Positions 59,212 through 64,000 of a DNA stretch of 64,000 nt are shown in pieces. The notes under the pieces are model-generated. The model was not told the DNA's origin. It ran no database searches and saw only the letters and a list, made by a program, of their open reading frames with translations. The stretch's first letter is position 1; each line of letters begins with the position of its first letter. The DNA comes from Rhizomucor pusillus (lineage: Eukaryota; Mucoromycota; Mucoromycetes; Mucorales; Lichtheimiaceae): NCBI GenBank assembly GCA_900175165.2, contig FWWN02000663.1, positions 39,774 to 103,773 of the forward strand, written 5' to 3'. A program made the translations under genes and the position numbers.

Positions 59212-60798
59212 TTACGATTGCTTGCCTGCAGCAAGCCACGACTTGAACTTTTGGATCTGGTCTAGCACAGCGGGTTTGCTGGTGCCGCCCGGTGCAGTGC
59301 GGTTATCGATGCTAGTCTTGAAGCTCCAGACTTGGCTCACATCGTCCTCGAAGGCTGGATGGAGTTTCTTGAGATCAGCGGGCTGGAGCTCGTGCAGGGA
59401 GATGCCCCTGTCTTCAGCCGTCTTGACAGCGGCGCCGGAGATGTGATGGGTTTCTCGGAATGGCACGCCCTTGCGAACAAGATATTCGGCCAAATCAGTG
59501 GCGAGCATGTCTGAACTGAGACTGGATTCCATGCGTTCGGGAAGAATCTAATTGACTATCGTTTAGAGAGTTGTTTTCTTAACACGACTGTTGTCTCCAC
59601 TTACAGTCATTGTGCTAATAACACCAGCGGTGATTTGCAAAGAGCCGGAAAGTGTATCCACTGCATCGAACATCGGTTCCTTATCTTCCTGAAGATCCTT
59701 GTTATACGTGCTGGGGACACCCTTATAGGACATCAAGAAACCTGACATCTGGAGATCCCATTTTTTTGTTAATCAAATGAACGTAAATGCAATCTATCAG
59801 CTTTGATCCTTACACTGCCAAAGACACGGCCGGATTTGCCACGGAGCAACTCTAAACTGTCAGGGTTCTTCTTTTGAGGCATTAAGCTTGAGCCGGTGCT
59901 GTAGGCGTCGGCCAACTTTACAAAACCAAATTCGCTGCTAGAGTAGATGATAAGGTCTTCGGCGATACGCGAGATGTGGGTCATAGTCAAGCTGGCCCAG
60001 AACAGAAACTCGGCCACAAAGTCGCGGTCGCTGACGGCACACAGCGAGTTGTAAATAAGATCCTTGAAGCCAAGTTGCTCGCGCAAGAATTCGCGGTCGA
60101 TGCCAAAAGCGTGTCCAGCAAGCGCTCCGCATCCAAGAGGCAATACATTGATGCGTTCAATGAGTTGAGCAAGTCGCTCTGCGTCGGATTGCAAAAACGT
60201 AGCGTATGACAGCAAGAGATGGGACCATCGGATAGGTTGAGCACGCTGTTTGTTGATTAATGTTAAGAAACGAGAAACTTGCAAATATGTAACTTTTTCT
60301 TTTTACCTGCAAATGGGTGTAGCCCGGCATCATGACCTCGATTTCCTTTTCTGCGCGGTTGACAATGACGGAAATCAGTTCTTTCAGATAGCCTTGAATC
60401 TTTGAAGCTTCCTCGCGCAGCCAAATACGCATGTCAGTAGCAACCTGGTCGTTGCGGCTGCGACCAGTGTGAAGCTTGCCAGCCAAAGGACCAATGAGTT
60501 CGCCCAATCGTCGCTCATTAGCAGTGTGAATGTCCTCGTCCCCGGGCTTCAACTGGAAGGTGCCAGCCTCCCATTCCTCCAAGACCTTTTGAAGACCATC
60601 GACGAGTTTGTCGCACTCCTCGGAGGTGATAATACCGTTCTTTGCGAGGGCTCTGCTGTATGCGATGGAACCTGTCACGTCGGCAGCATACATCCGCTTG
60701 TCAAAGTTGATAGATGCATTGAAAGCGTCCATCAAGGGATCGACGGCACCGGTGAATCGGCCACCCCAAAGCTTCTTTTGTTCGCTGCCAGCGCTCAT
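59212..60798 (-). CDS. ARG4: Argininosuccinate lyase
   Basis: Last step of arginine biosynthesis: argininosuccinate to arginine and fumarate. Four exons (60307-60798, 59814-60245, 59605-59748, 59212-59547), all phase 0, total 1404 nt and 467 aa, the family length. Seen: [20 protein letters not shown] at residue 9, [55 protein letters not shown] across an intron, and the fumarase/aspartase superfamily signature [20 protein letters not shown] near 285. It continues [20 protein letters not shown]. The start follows from the [15 protein letters not shown] match. It is divergent from a small nuclear-type gene. Confidence 0.97.
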
Positions 60799-61189
60799 TT
60801 TTCTTGAAATATAAGAAATAATAATAAGAAAGAGAGAGAACTGTCAAAATTCGAAAATTATATGAAACACGATCCTGGTCGGTGACTCATCGTCCGTGTC
60901 AAATAGATCTAAAACTCTAAAGTCCGCATCCCCGCACGATCAGACAGAGACAGACAGGAACCATTAACTTACAAATCCGGAGACCTTCCTTTACGAGACT
61001 GGCTGACAACTGGCAACAGAAATATGCAGTAAAAAAAAAAAAAAAACAATGGATACCAGCATTAACTTGAACAAAGAAGGATATATGTGGGCTCCGTGGA
61101 TCCGGAAATCTTGCTCCATTGTCTAGCGATGTTACTGAAAATTTTTAAAAACTCATGCTTCGAGAAGAAGGAAATTTTACACAGCAAAG
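60799..61189. promoter_or_regulatory. Divergent upstream region, ARG4 / small basic protein
   Basis: 391 bp between starts. It includes a GTGACTCATC motif at about 60881-60890, matching the TGACTC(A) Gcn4-type site, a plausible element for an arginine gene, and a poly-A run at 61031-61046. Gcn4-like control is inferred. Confidence 0.4.
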
Positions 61190-61684
61190 ATGAACGTCAA
61201 ACCTATAATCCAACGCGATCGATTTATCCCAGCGCAGCTTCGTCAAGACGACGCGGACCCGTCCAAGCTTACGGTGCAACTGAGAGCGAAACATGTGTAA
61301 GCATATATATCATGTTTCCGTATATGATACATATATACGCTAATGCACGATGTAAAATTATTCTCTAGTACTGTTTCGATGTGGCTAACTGCAGACGAAG
61401 CATTGTATCAGTCAAGCGAATTAGATCCTAGCAAACATTCGAAGTACGCAAGTGTCATGACCGGGACCATGATCAATATCGCCAACGATCTGCCAGAGGG
61501 AGTAGTGATAAATTTCGGTAGTGGCAACAAGGAATTCGGTGGCTCAATTGGCGAAAAAAGGAAGAAGGAGGCTACCACCAGCCACGGATCTGGCGAAGCT
61601 CAAGACGTTGACGACGACGATAATAGACGACAACAACAGCCTAAAAAGAAGATCAAGAGAGAAGATAACCGATCCAGTTTCTAA
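61190..61684 (+). CDS. Small basic-tailed protein, function unknown
   Basis: Two exons (61190-61296, 61369-61684) give 423 nt and 140 aa; not recognised. The first 95 residues look folded and conserved: MNVKPIIQRDRFIPAQLRQD, LTVQLRAKHVTVSMWLTADE, ALYQSSELDPSKHSKYASVM, MINIANDLPEGVVINFGSG. The C-terminal third is charged with an acidic DVDDDD patch and a KKKIKRED nuclear-type signal. The start is the ATG after ACAGCAAAG; ACAG just before it could instead be an acceptor, so an upstream exon is possible. Confidence 0.6.
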
Positions 61685-62976
61685 CAAGAAGCGGCGGCGC
61701 CCGACGATCGCTCTTTACAGCCTTTCTTTTTTGTTTCTTCGCTTGGGCCGCGGTTTCAAAACACAGCAACGCACGCGACATTCGTCACTTTATCAATCGA
61801 AGCCATTGAATGCATACAATATATTTTGGAAATAGACTATCTCAACAATGTCATGTTTAAAGAAAAATTCCAAGTTTTACATTCTTTGATGCTCAACTAT
61901 TCTGCGTGGAGAATGAGCGCTTTCGGACGATGCTCCCCGCGCACTACTATTGAGAAAGATATGCAATCCGCGGGGTGGACATGATCATCACAGAAACGCA
62001 AGAGGGAGATTGACTATAGCAGCTGCAGCTATAGCAAATCCTATCGGCTGATATAGGATGCATATCAGGCCTTGTTAAGGCAATGTGCAACAATGGATCA
62101 CCGTGGCTTGCCATCGCGTGAGACTTTTCAAGCTTGGTGGCCGCTGGGGTTCCCCTTGGACTGGGTGCATCGTCTTTTGGCAGCTTTTACCACCGATCAA
62201 GTGATGTCACGCAGTCAGGGCAACGTAGCAGTAGACCCGTGCGTTTCTAAAGGTTAGTTTTATGAGAGCTGCTGCTGCTGCTGCTGAGAGATTTTCCATT
62301 TTAAACGACCGCGTTATCTGTAATGTTTCGCTTTGCGATATGCAGAGATAACAGGGAAAAAATTGCTACATGCAATAAAGGGCGTACAAGCACTTCCTGA
62401 CGAAGAAGGCGATCATGTTACATAGAGACAAAAACTGTACCTGCCTCCAAAAATGTCTTCTTTATAATGGGTTGCTAAACGACCTGCAGGGCTGATAAGG
62501 TGTCATTGTCAGAGACTCTGTTCGTGACAGTGTACTGCCGTTTCCTGTTTGCTTATCAGAACCTGCACATACGAGTATATTTGGATGTCACATGCACGCA
62601 TACAAACATTCCTCCCATCCAAATTCATTCCAAGCTATACATTTACATCCTAAACATCAAATAAAGGCTTTGCCGTATTTTTTCGCAAAGAACAAAGGGA
62701 AACGTTTCGTGGCAACGATTGGTGCGAGTAGCTTCGGAGCCGATAGGATGCGATCTCAGACATGTGCAATCCCGCCACTGGAAAAGAAAAATTTAAAAAA
62801 TTAAACGGGTTTCCCTGTCGACGAGGGGCCCTAATCTACTTTACCTTTTCCGTTTCTTACAAACCCTTGTTGTGGGTTGGAAGCTTGCTTGCTTTACACG
62901 GTTGTTGCTGTGACTCTTACCTTCTTTGTCACCAACTACCACCTCCACAGTTCCTACTCGAACTAGTTCTAGCAAC
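61685..62976. other. 1.3-kb intergenic region upstream of the purine permease
   Basis: No exon, tRNA or repeat family recognised. It contains a short CTG run (62268-62284). This is presumably the permease promoter and 5' UTR, the T/C-rich stretch at 62840-62960 being leader. Confidence 0.45.
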
Positions 62977-64000
62977 ATGACCTGGGCTGATACGATCAAC
63001 GACAAGGTCGCCCGCTCGGCTTTCGGCCGCTACTTCCAGCTCGAACACTCTGGGCATTGCCGAGAGCGTAAAGGCACTCGTTTCCTGACAGAGCTGCGAG
63101 CTGGAGCTACCACATTCTTTGCTATGGTAACAATGACGAGTTCCGAATGCCTTAGTAAACCTACTGTTGTTTACCATATATGTGATCCAGGCATATATTA
63201 TTTCGGTCAACGCATCAATTATCAGTGAAACTGGTGGCTCATGTGTGTGCGAGCACACACCCGATGATCCAGCCTGCGATAACAATGTCGATTACTTGAA
63301 TTGCGTCTTTGAAGTCAAGATGGATATGATCATGGCAACCGCTATCATGTCCATGATCGCCTCTGTCTTGATTGGTGTTTTTGCTAACCTTCCTCTTGGC
63401 CTTGCACCTGGGTAAACTCTTTACATTGATTGATTGTAAACCAGACTATTTTATCACTTATACATCTTTTTTTCTTCTTAGTATGGGTCTTAATGCCTAC
63501 TTTGCGTACAACGTTGTTGGATACCACGGTACCGGCAAAATTTCATACCAAACTGCCGTTGCCGCTGTCTTGATTGAAGGAATTATTTTCTTGGTCCTCT
63601 CCATCTTTGGTATCCGCCAATGGCTCGCACGTATTATCCCCATGAGCATCAAGGTTGCCATGGGCTGCGGTATCGGCTTGTACCTGTGCTTCATTGGTCT
63701 TCAGTCATCCGCCGGTATCGGCCTGGTCGGTGGCGATTCATCGACGCTGGTTACCTTGGCAGCGTGTCCAGATTGGGCAAAGGATCCCGATACAGGTTAC
63801 TGCACCGGCCATACCATGGAATCACCTACGACCTGGATGGGTATTCTCGGTCTGCTCGTCATGGTTATCCTGCTCATGTTCCGTGTCCGCGGTGCCATCC
63901 TTATTGCCATTGTGTTTATTTCGATCACATCCTGGCCTCGCGTCAGCTACGTCACGTATTTCCCGTACACCGAGACCGGCAACATGCAGTTCGACTACTT
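62977..64000 (+). CDS. AzgA-type purine permease (NCS2 superfamily), 3' part outside the window
   Basis: Proton-coupled uptake of adenine, guanine or hypoxanthine at the plasma membrane. Three exons are visible: 62977-63123, 63192 to about 63412, and about 63481 onward, which runs off the right edge, so the gene is partial. Seen: TRFLTELRAGATTFFAM joined to AYIISVNASIISETGG (first helix with the conserved ATTFFAMAYI pattern), MATAIMSMIASVLIGVFANL, then PLGLAPGMGLNAYFAYNVVG (the substrate-binding GMGLNAYF block typical of AzgA), KISYQTAVAAVLIEGIIFLV and GCGIGLYLCFIGLQSSAGIG. A Cys-rich loop (SCVCEHTPDDPACDNN) after the first helix is usual in fungal members. About 285 of an expected 550-600 residues are present. 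Confidence 0.93.

Overview
The window is nuclear DNA from a filamentous fungus, most probably an early-diverging one (Mucoromycota, likely Mucorales). Reasons: almost every gene is split by short GT-AG introns (about 50-110 nt) with CTAAC/CTGAC-like branch sites; the gene complement is fungal (OPI1, SGF11, CDC43, an AzgA-type permease); and the proteins carry the Gln-, Ser- and His-rich runs common in that group. The species cannot be named from the sequence. No rRNA, tRNA, CRISPR array or transposon was recognised.

Layout. 0.9-7.8 kb (minus strand): a PLP aminotransferase, MED15 and methylthioribose-1-phosphate isomerase. 8.1-16.3 kb (plus): a PHD/TFIIS-M/SPOC protein, a PH-domain protein and OPI1. 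16.7-20.9 kb (minus): SGF11, casein kinase 2 alpha and a p24 cargo receptor. 21.1-24.9 kb (plus): geranylgeranyltransferase-I beta and a cytosolic HSP70. 25.3-29.2 kb is sparse. 29.2-32.6 kb: coatomer zeta (minus) divergent from MED31 (plus), which converges on xylulokinase (minus). 34.9-36.6 kb: a two-finger C2H2 factor. 37.1-45.3 kb (minus): VPS5, beta-tubulin and a CENP-I/Mis6 protein. 45.7-47.4 kb: two convergent single-pass membrane proteins. 48.2-55.6 kb (minus): NOT1. 56.5-64 kb: a basic Ser-rich protein, a small secreted protein, argininosuccinate lyase, a small nuclear-type protein and the start of a purine permease cut by the window edge.

I reconstructed exon-intron structures by hand from splice consensus, frame and family similarity. 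For most genes the exon lengths sum to a whole number of codons, which supports the models. CENP-I and NOT1 were joined only approximately.

Most of the window is housekeeping: Pol II regulation (MED15, MED31, SGF11, the SPOC protein, NOT1, OPI1), trafficking (p24, RET3, VPS5), cytoskeleton and kinetochore, and metabolism. I see no operon-like novel system. The features most worth a second look are gene-structure oddities (14-nt and 17-nt microexons, two GC-AG introns), an inner-kinetochore CENP-I gene in a lineage whose studied members lack CENP-A, long glutamine repeats in two Mediator subunits, and several lineage-specific membrane or secreted proteins.
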